NCBI GenBank assembly: GCA_030581615.1 | Contig: JAKTTT010000062.1 | Location: forward strand, 62,001-126,000 | Length of the DNA stretch: 64,000 bases | From: Alloascoidea africana | Taxonomy: Eukaryota; Ascomycota; Alloascoideomycetes; Alloascoideales; Alloascoideaceae | Direction of reading: 5' to 3' | Shown: positions 22,390 through 32,977 of the stretch, one piece after another | Layout: every line of letters begins with the position of its first letter | How positions within the stretch are numbered: the first letter of the stretch is position 1 | Position numbers and translations under genes: made by a program | The notes under the pieces: model-generated | What the model saw: only the letters and a program-made list of their open reading frames with translations | Told to the model about the DNA's origin: nothing | Databases searched by the model: none

Positions 22390-22725
22390 ACACACTTCAC
22401 TTCACTTCATTTTTGCTTTTTGCTTTTGATCATCTTGTTTGTTTTTATATTTAGGTAATTTTTTCTTTTTATTTAAGGTTAGTATAATAGTATAAGATGC
22501 CCATAAAGAAAATGTCGGAGAAGGTTCTGGGATCCCAGTCCTGGCCTCTTCTCGAAGCAACAACCCCCGATTCTGGCGCCTATTTGGCCCGATTCGGGCG
22601 GGACGCACGTGCTCCAGAGGCAGCGCTCAGAGGCCGGCGGCTGCGGACTCCAGACATTCGAAACTCACCACTTTTTATCTTTCTTTTTAAGTCCTCTTGT
22701 GTCTCTCCAGCGTTTGACGTACCCG
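22390..22725. other. SYG1 promoter region
   Basis: Spacer of 336 bases between the NEO1 stop and the SYG1 start. It is AT-rich to 22500, then GC-rich (22520-22660). It includes the palindrome CACGTG at 22606-22611. Confidence 0.5.
22606..22611. promoter_or_regulatory. CACGTG E-box upstream of SYG1
   Basis: A perfect CACGTG palindrome, flanked as GCACGTGC, 115 bases before the SYG1 ATG. This is the core bound by Pho4 (phosphate starvation) and also Cbf1. The gene encodes an SPX-domain protein, a family that senses inositol pyrophosphate and phosphate status, so a Pho4 role is attractive but not shown. Confidence 0.4.
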
Positions 22726-25700
22726 ATGAAATTTGCACAGTGAGTGTTTGTGATTATGTTACAGCTAGGGGAAGCGGTTACTGACTGATGCTCTTCTAGG
22801 TATCTGGCTGAGAACTTGGTATATATATTTATCAATTGTGATTGATGATGATGATGGACATTTTGTACCATGCACACTGGTTGGTTTCTTTCTGATTGAT
22901 ACTAACTTGTCCACAGGTTCCAGAATGGAGAGACCAATACATAGACTACAAAGTAAGTTGTTCTCCATTGTCGATTGTTCTTGTTGTTTATTCCCCCCCT
23001 TTAGATACTGACCTACTATATTGTCTGTGGTATTAGGGCGGGAAGAAGAAACTCAAAAAACTCAACAAGAGCTCCCCGGTTAAAATCGATCCTGATAATG
23101 CCTCTTCATCGCCTTTTGAACTTCCTAGACCCGATACCCCGACTCTGTTTTCATCCGATGGGAATAGTCGAACGCCGCCTCAGGCTCATGGCCAGGCTCA
23201 AAAGCAGGGAGATAATGGCACATCTCCGTCCAAACAGGTAAGTGTGCTTTTTATCTTATCTCTCAATAATAAATTGGTATCTAACCCCTCTCGTCGATCA
23301 AGAACTATTATGGATCGTTCTATTTACCTCCACCTGCTTTATCTGCGTCCCAGTCCAAATCTTCTCTCAAGGTGTCATTTCACGAGCCAGACTCGGAATC
23401 AAGCGGTAGTGGTGCGGGCGCTAGCACCAGTGGTTCTCAAGCAAAGTCACAATCTCTAAAAGTCCCAGGACATGCAATTGATGACTTGTACGCGGACCCT
23501 CTTGCACCAGCCTCGAACGTGCCCTCAAAGTCCAAGAAAGAGAATCTTGATACCCAGAGATCAGAACAAGTGTCAGAAGATGAAGAAGGGACTCGAACAG
23601 ATACCACGCCTCTTCTCTCAGCGGGGTATCATCCTTCGTTACGACGTACCTCAATTACAAACAACATCCCCGAGGGATCTCCTTTGCGTCGTGCGATAAC
23701 GATATTCAACAAGGTCAAAATTGCAACCACTGCGGTTGTACCTTTGGCCAATTTGCAGAATCCAGTTGGTGTTTCCCAGCGTGCGAATGCCGAATTTTTG
23801 GAATGGCTTGATGATGAACTTCACAAAATAGAACTTTTTTTCAAAATTAAAGAAGATGATAGTTTGAAAAGATATTTGTTACTTCAGGACCAATTGTATC
23901 AGTTGAGAGAACTGAGAATGCGGATGAAAAAACAAAACATCATTAGTGAAAGTACAGATATAATTGTGAAAACGGCAACAAAGCAAATGGTCAAACTTCG
24001 AAAACTAGAAGCTTTACAAAAGAAAATCATACATTTTAGAAAGGGCAAATCTGACAATAGGGGGTCGTATGATGAACATGCAGATGAGGAGGAAGAACAA
24101 GAAGAAGAGTTGGATTCGGATATTGAACATTTACAAGATCGAGGACATAATGAAGATGAAAATGATTTGGAAGAGGATCCTGCTTATAACCAAAGAGATT
24201 ATCGGAAAAAAAAGAAGAAGAAAAAACAAAAGATTGATCTTGGTCCAAACAGAGCGGCAAGTATGATCAACTCGAGAATCGCTTACTCAACAGCACATAG
24301 ACAACTCAAGACCGCCGTTATTGAGTTTTACCGATCTCTTGACCTGCTCAAATCTTACCGGATGCTCAACAGAACTGGGTTTCGTAAGATGATTAAAAAA
24401 TTCGACAAGACCACAAATTCCAATTGCTTGAATTGGTTCATGGATACAAAAGTAAACTGTTCGCATTTCGGCACAAGTGACATTCTTGATTCCCTCATTG
24501 TCAAAGTTGAAGATCTTTTTTCAATTTACTTTGAAAACGGGAATCGGAAAATTGGTGTTGAGAAGTTGAGACGGATAAACTCAATCTGGTCGAACGGAGG
24601 AAACGGCTTGGGTAAAGATGAAAACGTTGGTGCAATGTTTCTTGGCGGTCTCTTTTTGGGTTTGGCTTTACCCTTCACAATCCAAGCTCTAATCACAGGT
24701 GTAGGATATTTTGGAACCGGCGAAATGCAAGAGGCAGGAGTGGTTTTGCAAATGTGGGGTGGAATTTTTTTGGTAATCTTGTTTTTGTGCATCTTTACAA
24801 TCAATTGTCTCGTTTGGACTAAATTCAAAATCAACTATCGGTTCATCTTTGAATTTGATTCGAGAAATTGTTTGGATTATAAACAATACCTTGTCCTTCC
24901 AGCGTTTCTCCTTTTGGCATTGGCACTGTTTGTCTGGCTTAGTTTTCAAGATTTTTGGCCTAATCGTTTACCAGGACGATATTTCCCTCTTCTTTATACA
25001 GGGTTTGCACTTTTTGTGTTTTTATTACCCGTGAAAAGGTTCCATTATAGGTCTCGACAATGGCTTCAAATAGCTCTTTGGAGATTATTGTTGTCGGGTC
25101 TATATCCTGTTGAATTTCGAGATTTTTTCCTAGGGGATATCGTTGGTTCCTTGACCTATTCCATGAGTAATATAGACATGATGATTTGTCTCTACTCAAA
25201 CCATTTCAAAGGAATTTTGAACCTTCCTTCTTCGTCGCCTTCCCCCACACCAACCAATACATGTACCTCATCACATTCAAGAACCATGGGATTTTTGTCA
25301 GCATTGCCTGCCATTTTCCGTTTACTGCAATGTCTTCGACGTTATGTCGATACAAAAGACTGGTTCCCGCATTTGGCAAATCTTGGCAAGTACTCCTTCA
25401 CAGTGACCTATTACACGGTCCTGAGCATTTATCGTATTGACAAGTCAAAAGGTCATAAAGCTGTGTTTATCTTGCTTGCAATTCTAAACTCCACATATAG
25501 TAGCGTTTGGGATATTTTGATGGATTGGTCGTTGATCCAGGCGAATTCCAAATATCCTTTGTTGAGAAATGAACTTGGGTTTAAAACTCCACATGTTTAC
25601 TACTGTGCGATGGTGATTGACATTGTCCTGCGGTTCAACTGGGTTTTTTATCTGATGGATGAACACATTCAACATTCCGCTGCTGTAGGCTTTTTCGTTG

Positions 25701-26401
25701 CTCTTTCCGAGGTTTTTCGAAGGTTTATCTGGATATTTTTCCGAATGGAAAATGAACACTCAACAAACGTCATTTTCAAAAGGGCCTCTAGAGATGTACC
25801 TTTACCATTCCTCATTATCGAGAGAAAGGGAAGCAGTATCAAGACCAGTGAGGCCGATGATGAAGCCGGCGAAAGGCCAACTGGAATTTTGTTAACGAAA
25901 AAGCCCTCGTCCGGTACAGTACGATTTTCGGAAAATCTTCACGAGGATGTGGATGGAAAGAAGAAGGTGGTAGATGAAGAATCTGGAGTTGGATTGGAAC
26001 CGCTTGGGATCAGCAGCAGTAGTAGTAGCCTCAACAATAATATGCTCAAACGAGTTCGAACCACGCCAGAAATGGGACTGGGAACTTCGTCCTCCGTTTA
26101 CTGGGGCACGCCATCTTCTGCAAGCTCTCAACCCGAGCATAATCTGGAAAGATCAAGTACAATTGTGTCTGGTGCTGGCACTTCTCGACTAGGAAGTAGC
26201 CACGCAAGTGCGATTGGAAGCACCAGTGGACTTCGTAGGTTTGGTTCAAGAAAGTCGATCATTGGATTTTCGTCTCCCACGTTGGAACACGTTTCGAACG
26301 TTTTACAAAGGGCACACACGAAAGATTTTGAAAGGAGAAGGAACGATCCAGAGCATATGCACGACAGTTCGGATGAGGATCGTGATAGTGATGAAGATTG
26401 A
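22726..26401 (+). CDS. SYG1: SPX-EXS membrane protein (Syg1/XPR1 family), four introns
   Basis: Syg1/XPR1 proteins carry an N-terminal SPX domain and a C-terminal EXS membrane domain; animal XPR1 exports phosphate. Exons are 22726-22739, 22800-22818, 22917-22952, 23037-23237 and 23303-26401, joining to 1122 residues. The first three exons (14, 19 and 36 bases) rebuild the SPX start MKFAQYLAEN, then VPEWRDQYIDYK, then GGKKKLKKL, just as in Syg1 (MKFADHL...IPEWRDKYIDYK). An ACTAACTTG branch precedes exon 3. Further SPX parts are RANAEFLEWLDDELHKIE, and RTGFRKMIKKFDKTTNS with the Lys surface cluster. EXS landmarks are SSHSRTMGFLSALP and CLRRYVDTKDWFPHLAN. A highly acidic/basic linker (about 24060-24240) and a Ser-rich C-terminal tail are extra. 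ORF searches starting at 23372 miss the N-terminus. Confidence 0.94.
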
Positions 26402-26501
26402 TCTATTATATATATAGAGGGTATAAATGTTTTGGGGATTACTTTGGATATGTGTTTGTTCATTTGGTCATTTTCCCATTAATATATCATACACGCTAAA
26501 T

Positions 26502-27551
26502 CTAAAATACAAAAGGAAGAACTCTCCAAGCGGGGACTTTTTTCCCGAATTTTTCTCTATACCATGCCCAGGTCTCGTTACTACTGACACCCAAGTCTAC
26601 AATCACCCATAACAACGTACAACCCATACAAACATCAAATCCAGATAAGAAAAAGAAGCTGAGATATATTATCATCTCGTCTAGATAATGGGGGCAAACG
26701 CAATAACGAAACAGGCCGTGAGTGGGTAATGTGTACTTGATCAATCGAGCCAGGTGAAGATGGTTAAAGAACTGGTCAATTGAGGCTAGTGCAAACACAA
26801 ATATGGGTCCAGTTTTCTGTATAAACTCTGATTTTGAGCCTGAGCCTGAGCCTGAGCCTGTAGTTGTGCTTGAGCCTAAAACTGAAATCGATTCTATAGT
26901 AAGGGGTCTTAACGCTGGTGCGGGAAGAGACATTATTGCAAGACACTCAAAGACGTAGAATAGAACACCGACCAACCAGTGAGATATGTGTATTTTGGCT
27001 TTAGATGGTTTCCCAATAAAGAGGCATTCGTATAATCGACGTATACTTTGGATTCCAAGCATTGATAGCAATAAATGTTTCTTCTTGTTTAGATGGGGAT
27101 CCAATCCGAGCCAGTCCAGCAACTGTTTGACAACGATTGGATAAGCGCTCAGGTCAAAGTTGAAGTAGTAAGGGATCATAAATAGAGAGATGCAAACGAG
27201 GGAAACCGCGTAAAAGGAGGCAAAAGAGGATTTTGGAATGTAAAAGTTTAGAAACCACTGATACGCCCTTCTTAGGAATGAGATATTCGCGTGCTCTTCC
27301 TCTCCCTTCTCACCGTTTTGTGCATTTTTTTTGTTATCAACCGAATTAGAACCAGAGCCAGAACTAGCCGCTGGAGGTATTAGAGTTTTGCCGTATTTTA
27401 GCAAAGAATGGGCATCACCTGAAGACAGGTTTGCAAATATGACACAGGATGTAGCGGAAATAAAATATAGCTGAACCAAGAAGCGAATTGGAGTGATCAT
27501 TTTGCTGTTGTCTGTGCAAATGAGACGGTTGAAGGGAAGGTTGTGGGGCAA
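26502..27551 (-). CDS. DFG10: polyprenol reductase (SRD5A3 family)
   Basis: Dfg10 reduces polyprenol to dolichol in the ER, supplying the lipid carrier for N-glycosylation and GPI anchors. The 349-aa product has several hydrophobic segments. Its C-terminus contains the steroid 5-alpha-reductase-type ending ETWAWYREKFGKKVPAWRVLPFVF region, here split as ETWAWYREKFG and VPAWRVLPFVF. The central ESISVLG is followed by a Gly-Ser stretch encoded by the repeat TGAGCC x4 (26835-26858 on plus). A second internal start, MITPIRFLVQLY (residue 18), begins directly at the first membrane segment and may be the true one. It is longer than S. cerevisiae Dfg10 (253) because of low-complexity loops. Its 3' end converges with SYG1, only 100 bases away. 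Confidence 0.88.
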   Translation of the reverse strand: MPHNLPFNRLICTDNSKMITPIRFLVQLYFISATSCVIFANLSSGDAHSLLKYGKTLIPPAASSGSGSNSVDNKKNAQNGEKGEEEHANISFLRRAYQWFLNFYIPKSSFASFYAVSLVCISLFMIPYYFNFDLSAYPIVVKQLLDWLGLDPHLNKKKHLLLSMLGIQSIRRLYECLFIGKPSKAKIHISHWLVGVLFYVFECLAIMSLPAPALRPLTIESISVLGSSTTTGSGSGSGSKSEFIQKTGPIFVFALASIDQFFNHLHLARLIKYTLPTHGLFRYCVCPHYLDEMIIYLSFFFLSGFDVCMGCTLLWVIVDLGVSSNETWAWYREKFGKKVPAWRVLPFVF

Positions 27552-28830
27552 GTACTAAACTTGAGTGGTTTACTCCTCTGGGAGGACAACGACGAGTTGG
27601 GTTGATTCCATCAATCAACGCTCGATAACTGTCTGTAATCAGTTTCAAACTAGTTTGCAATGTTCCTGATACCAGCTTGTGTCAAATGACGGATATGGGG
27701 AAATCAAAATTCCATGATGTTTGTCAATCGTGATGTTTGAGAATGGTAATAATTCAAGAGTGTGCGAAGATTTCAGAACATGTGTAATCCACGGTACGAC
27801 CTAGTATTGGAATTGGAATTGGAATTGGTCCAGCATTTCATCAGGTCATAAATCAGCAAGACCAAAAGCTGTACAGCAGTTGGTGACTCGTGAAGGCACC
27901 AAAAAAAAATAAGCAAAGGCCTGGGGAACTGATTGTTGCGTATACGAAGTTTTAGGAGAGAGAAAATTTTGAAATTCGGGATAGGTCTTTAGATATAATT
28001 TGAGATTGTACTGAGCAAAAGAATGATACAAAAATTAATACAGCAGAAGAAAAATCTATAGCAATTTAGGATCTCCAGTTTCAGTTTTTAATGTAATTGC
28101 AGCTTTCCTATTTCGTATTTTCAATTTGCAGAAGATCGGAGTTGCCAGTTTACAGAGTGACCCTGGACAAGAAGAAGCAGACCCTGATGATAGGCTCTCT
28201 CTATTCTGGTATTGCTTGATGTTCCTGAAATCCGTTCCAACTTGGCAAAATGGGAAATGAAAATAACCACGGCCCGAAGAAAAAAGAAAACGAATAAAAA
28301 TAAAAATATTAACGAGGGGAATCAAAAAAAAAATATAGAAATAAAAGTAAATAGAGGAAATGCAGGCTTCTTTCCAGGGACTAATTACAGTTCAAGCTGG
28401 AGAAAACCGCTGAGAGCAAGTGCTAGCCCGGAGACTCTATTTTCCACCTCCCCCGTAGTTTTAGTTTTCCGGTTGGCTGTTTTGTCCAGACAAGAGATCT
28501 CGATTGATTACCAGAGCATGTGGCATCAAGCTAGCTGGTAGCAGTGGAAGTGGTCAAATGGGGCCTCATTGAATTGCCCTTTCGAGCGCACAAACTACCA
28601 GTGGACAGACACCACCTCTCCATCGAACCATGTCGGGGCGTTTCCAAAGGAGTAGGTGTATGTGTGATCCATTTCATTTTCCTGTTTTTCTCGTTCTCGG
28701 CCTGCATTTCATGGGCAAAATAGCAAAATATCGAGTGCAAAACAGCCAACGCGGTCTAAAATTGGGAGCCGGTTGCTATATTTACACACCTCGCAGATGC
28801 AGGTGTACAGCTGCGCGCCCCTCCCGCGGC

Positions 28831-28890
28831 AGCTTGCACCAGCTTGCACCAGTCTGCGGCCGCTTGCGCCAGCTTGCGCCAGCTTGGGGC
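28831..28890. repeat. six phased decamers in the wall-protein promoter
   Basis: Six consecutive 10-base units with the consensus AGCTTGCRCC (28831, 28841, 28851, 28861, 28871, 28881); units 3, 4 and 6 are diverged. They end about 120 bases before the TATA box. Confidence 0.8.
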
Positions 28891-29010
28891 TGCTCCAGCC
28901 ACTCAGCGGTGGCTGCGGTGGTGGCGGGCGGGAGCTAGTAATGCAGGGGCCGCCCCGGAGACGCAGCTGTTATGCAGGGCGGCGGAGGCCCTGGACGAGC
29001 TTTCCCAGGA

Positions 29011-29018
29011 TATAAAAA
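29011..29018 (+). promoter_or_regulatory. TATA box of the cell-wall protein gene
   Basis: TATAAAAA, 118 bases before the ATG at 29129. It excludes the upstream-extended start at 28844. Confidence 0.7.
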
Positions 29019-29128
29019 CCCGTCCAGGGCCCTCCTTCTCAGTTCTCCATCACATTCCCAAATCCCCAACTTTCCAATCTCCAAAGTCATTCTTTAACTT
29101 AATACTTTCTTTCCGTTTTCTTCTTGTA

Positions 29129-30277
29129 ATGAAGTCCAGTCCTTCGCTAGTTTTCCTTGGCGCTGTTGCATTCAACTTTGCGCTGAATGCAGCAAACCCT
29201 ATTGCCATCTATGCTAATCAAACCGTCACCGACTGCACCACCACCACCAAGACAGTCACCACCTGTCCTCCCGAGCAGGGCTGCCACACCATAACGGTCA
29301 CCTGCACCGAGGAGGACGAGTGCACCGCTCCTCCGGTCACCACCAAGACCATCACCACCTGTCCCGGGGAAGACGCCTGCAAGACCGTCACCATCACGTG
29401 CTTCAGCGACATCTACACCCTCCCACCTCCTCCCCCAGTCACCAAGACCATCACCACCACTCTGTGCGATCTGGACGTGTGCAAGACCGTCACCATCACC
29501 ACCTGTGAAGATGACACCGTCACTCCTCCTCCCACTCCCGAGCCTCCTATCACAAAGACCCACACCATCACCACCTGTGAGGAAGAGGTCTGCACAACCA
29601 TAACCACCTGTGAAACCGTCCCTGCTCCTCCTACCACCCCCGTCCCATGTGAAGATGATGACGAGTGTGATGAGCCAGTTGAGCCCCCATGTGATGATGA
29701 CGAGTGTGAAGAGCCAAAGCCCGAAGAGCCCCCATGTGATGATGACGAGTGTGAAGAGCCAAAGCCCGAAGAGCCTCCTTGTGATGATGATGAGTGTGAA
29801 GAGCCAAAGCCTGAAGAACCTCCTTGTGATGATGATGAGTGTGAAGAGCCAAAGCCTGAAGAACCTCCTTGTGATGATGATGAGTGTGAAGAGCCAAAGC
29901 CCGAAGAACCTCCTTGTGATGATGATGAGTGTGAAGAGCCAAAGCCTGAAGAACCTCCTTGTGATGATGATGAGTGTGAAGAGCCAAAGCCCGAAGAGCC
30001 AAAGCCCGAAGAACCTCCTTGTGATGATGACGAGTGTGAAGAGCCCAAGCCAGAAGAGCCCAAGCCAGAAGAACCAAAGCCAGAGGAGCCAAAGCCAGAA
30101 GTTCCCCCATGTGAAGGTGATGAGTGTGTTGAGGAGCCAGAACCAGTTGTTCCATGTGAAGGAGACGAGTGTGTCGAAGAGCCTGAGCCAATTCAGGAGT
30201 TTGAAGGTGCTGCTTCTGCCATCACCATCTCCAAGGCCATGCTTCTTGCTGTCCCTGTTGCCCTCCTTTTCATCTAA
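29129..30277 (+). CDS. GPI-anchored cell-wall protein with Cys/acidic repeats
   Basis: A 382-aa secreted mannoprotein-like protein. The signal peptide is about residues 1-22 (MKSSPSLVFLGAVAFNFALN). The C-terminus EGAASAITISKAMLLAVPVA is a hydrophobic GPI-attachment signal. Region 1 (about 30-178) has four degenerate modules, each with TKT(I/V/H)TxxC and usually a second T(V/I)TxTC. Region 2 begins at residue 185 (base 29681) and has eight 15-residue repeats, EPPCDDDECEEPKPE. Extra EPKPE units are inserted before the eighth copy and after it, and two CEGDECVEEPEP variants follow. Cysteines in region 2 come as C-DDDE-C pairs. No enzymatic domain is seen, so a structural or adhesive role in the wall is likely. 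Minus-strand frames over the repeats (29413-30063, 29631-30191) are artefacts of its skewed composition. Confidence 0.9.
   Translation: MKSSPSLVFLGAVAFNFALNAANPIAIYANQTVTDCTTTTKTVTTCPPEQGCHTITVTCTEEDECTAPPVTTKTITTCPGEDACKTVTITCFSDIYTLPPPPPVTKTITTTLCDLDVCKTVTITTCEDDTVTPPPTPEPPITKTHTITTCEEEVCTTITTCETVPAPPTTPVPCEDDDECDEPVEPPCDDDECEEPKPEEPPCDDDECEEPKPEEPPCDDDECEEPKPEEPPCDDDECEEPKPEEPPCDDDECEEPKPEEPPCDDDECEEPKPEEPPCDDDECEEPKPEEPKPEEPPCDDDECEEPKPEEPKPEEPKPEEPKPEVPPCEGDECVEEPEPVVPCEGDECVEEPEPIQEFEGAASAITISKAMLLAVPVALLFI
29681..30055 (+). repeat. tandem 45-base coding repeats of the wall protein
   Basis: Eight in-frame 45-base units encode EPPCDDDECEEPKPE. Seven are contiguous (29681-29995), a 15-base EPKPE unit follows (29996-30010), then the eighth (30011-30055). 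Differences are almost all synonymous (GAC/GAT, CCC/CCT, GAG/GAA), which suggests recent expansion. Confidence 0.95.
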
Positions 30278-31277
30278 GCTCCTAGTGGGTTTTTAATCGG
30301 TCAATCATGTCTTAACCAATGACTTTTGTCTTGCATGTCTTTTATTGATTTGATTTGATCTGATACAGCATCTGTCTTCATCCATCATTTCATAGCAAAC
30401 TTTTTCTACCCCGGAATAAATAATGCATAATGCGTTCTTTTCCTACCTTCCCTGATTTCAACAATTTCGTTGTCTTCTACACGCCTTGTCTTTTTTTCAC
30501 ACATTCTTCATTTGTCTCTTCTCATAAGAGAGAACCACACATGTTTTTTGACTTTCCGATGTTTGCAAAAGTTTTGCATTTCTGTTTGTTCAGATTCAGA
30601 ATCTTTTCCATACTGTTTTAACTCATTAGTCGTTTATACGAAAATTAGCATATTTTAACATGATGAATTTTTTCTATCTTTGATCTCTAGGTAATACTAA
30701 GGAAAAAAGCTCGTTTCCACTTCTCTATCAATTATTAATTGATCAATTCACCCCCTCTGTAGAAGTTGAGGAATTAATATCTTTATTATTATTACGTGAG
30801 TTCTCGGTGGATTGTTCAATGTGCTCGAGGCATATATTCTAATAATATGGCTAACGGAACTTTTGAATTTATTTTATTGTACCTTTATTACTTGTATTAT
30901 TGAGCTAAAGGCAGGGGGAATTCTTAAAAGTGCTTGTGTTCTCTATGGTGATTCATAATTGCTCTGAATTTCATGATCTCGTATCCGATATGCCCAATTC
31001 AAATTTCCGACTTTTAACTCTTTCATTGTTTCAAAATCCTATTCTTTCTTCTGGTTGTAAACATTTATAGGCGACATTGATTCGTTCCATTGCTTGTAAA
31101 CTTTAAATTGAATTCCACAATGTGACACATTTGGACTTGGGATAAGGGTTGATCGCTAGCAGGTTGTTTCTAATGGTGACGATAAGGAACAATTTTTTGC
31201 TCAGAGTGTTGGATTCTTATTTGAAGGTCCCATACCTCCAATTGTCTTTTGGGACAAGGTCCTTTGACAATCCCTAA
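30278..31277. other. AT-rich spacer after the wall-protein gene
   Basis: A 1 kb stretch with no supported gene. Short frames at 30430-30621 and 30470-30658 overlap out of phase and look accidental. It contains AT-rich runs (30720-30800) and nothing recognisable. Confidence 0.5.
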
Positions 31278-31679
31278 TCAGATTTCCACTTCATGGTTCA
31301 TCAATGCGATTATTATTTTCTTCTCAATATCGGGACCAGCAAGTTCTAGGAAACGTTTTGTAAGCTGCTTACTATAATTTATAATCTCGTTATTCATTCG
31401 GGTAACCTTGTCCCTGATATTTGCCTGGAGTTCTTCAGTCATCTCATCGCTCATATCCCTAACCTCGTTTCTAATATTTTCCCAAACTTTTTCTTCCAGT
31501 CCCTCACTAATAATCACACGGAATTCGTGTTCAATGTTGTTACAAAGATCGGACCAAGCCCTGCATGCAATATCGTCACCCAAATAATCGAGATGCTGTT
31601 CAATGATTATTAGCATCACCCTAATATACTGTTCTTGAAAAATGCTGATCCTATCAGCCACATCGTTGAACTCATTCAT
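31278..31679 (-). CDS. orphan helical protein (133 aa)
   Basis: An isolated ATG frame. The product is acidic and predicted almost wholly helical from its composition: MNEFNDVADRISIFQEQY at the start and EELQANIRDKVTRMNNEI in the middle, with regularly spaced hydrophobics (I, V, L, M) among Glu, Asp, Lys and Arg. That regularity favours a real gene. I recognise no family; it could be a coiled-coil adaptor or a lineage-specific protein. It lies alone in a large spacer. Confidence 0.4.
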   Translation of the reverse strand: MNEFNDVADRISIFQEQYIRVMLIIIEQHLDYLGDDIACRAWSDLCNNIEHEFRVIISEGLEEKVWENIRNEVRDMSDEMTEELQANIRDKVTRMNNEIINYSKQLTKRFLELAGPDIEKKIIIALMNHEVEI

Positions 31680-32977
31680 CTTTTTTTCTGTTTGTGTTAT
31701 AATGAAGTTTGAGTTGATATTCCTAAATCTTGGATTTGTGTATTGTTTTGAGTTCTAAGATTGGTTTGTTATCTACTTGGTTGTTGATATCCAGTTTTTG
31801 TAGTGTCTAAGATCAATCGGGGAAATCAACAGCATTTAATACTTTTTTATTTAGAAAAGATTTGCTTTGTGTTTAGGTAATCAAAACTTAACATTGTGAG
31901 TAATACAAGGACTTGTCATCTTTGTCTTTGGGAAAATACCAACATTCAAGTTCGACTGTGGAGTTGAAAAAATCCAGAGTAGCGTTCGTCATTGCTATGG
32001 TTTGCCTGTACTAATTGAATTAACTTCCTGTCAAATCTAAAAGTCTATTTTGCTCTATTAGTTGATCAAGGGGTGAAAAAAAAAAAAACCGAGATGTTCA
32101 TCTTACTGCTCGAAGCCATTGACATAATGAGAAGAAAGAAAGAGATGAAAAAAGTCAACATCTACAAAATAAGCTTTTTTTCACACATGCGACGCACAGA
32201 AGCATATACGAACAATCGACCTGTGCTTGTTTGCAAAAAGGAAAAACCGTTGGACATATCTGCCCAAGTTTGCTCAGGGTTGTCAGTTGAAAAGTTCTAT
32301 TCTAGAGCTTATGGTCGGTAACACTTTGCGCCACACACTCGTATAAGTGACAATGATGAGCCATGCTAAAAAGCCCTAACGAATTATAGCTACTTTTGTT
32401 CTTCACCTGTTCTTGTCTCTAACGCCAATTCCACCCCGTGAAAACAATGAGAATGCTTAATAGTCAGATTCCCAAGTTAATTAATAAAAAAAATGGAAGG
32501 ATTTAAAGTTATTTTGGCCAAAGGCTTTTTCATTATCTTTTTTTCAACTTTAGAATTTTCTTGGGATAGGGTAGTTTGCGAAAAGGCTCCTCTAATTTAA
32601 GATCGCCAGGATCATTTGGTAGACATTTTTCACATAGAATGGAGTCTCTCCATAGAAAAATATTCTTCAAAGCAAATTAGAAAGAAAACTCAAACAACGA
32701 ATAATGAAAAAATGCGCATAATCATGATAGATTTTTTTCATTCAAATAAAGTTTTCCTACGTTCTTTACAAAAGAATAAATCAAATATTGACAAAGATAA
32801 ATCGACACAATGAAAAAATAGGGAAGATTTAAAAAAAAACGGCATTGATACCTCGAGTAGTATAAAAGGACCAGATTTTCTCCTTTCTGCCATTTTTTTT
32901 CCTTTACCTTCTTTCCACAAACTCTTGTTTCCTTCTTCATCTTCAACCAAGCTGAACTGTGAAATCACTTTAAGAAG
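31680..32977. other. 1.3 kb spacer, promoter of the seven-TM gene at its end
   Basis: No supported gene. Poly-A at 32077-32088 and 32830-32838. The TATA box for the next gene is at 32861. Frames at 32073-32321, 32616-32813 and 32722-32968 are probably chance. Confidence 0.5.
32861..32867 (+). promoter_or_regulatory. TATA box of the seven-TM gene
   Basis: TATAAAA, 117 bases before the ATG at 32978, in the standard position for this window. Confidence 0.65.

Larger units (their letters stand above)
27552..29128. other. 1.6 kb divergent intergenic region
   Basis: Between DFG10 and the cell-wall protein gene. The first kilobase is AT-rich, with no supported gene; the frames at 28056-28325 and 28212-28541 look accidental. 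From about 28785 the DNA becomes GC-rich and holds a 10-base tandem repeat (28831-28890), then the TATA box at 29011. This last part is the wall-protein promoter. Confidence 0.5.

Noticed and set aside
28844-29128. Upstream start for the wall-protein gene
   Set aside because: It lies before the TATA box at 29011 and would bury the signal peptide at MKSSP.
29413-30191. Long minus-strand Ser/Gly/His-rich frames
   Set aside because: Antisense translations of the 45-base coding repeat; repeats leave all frames open.
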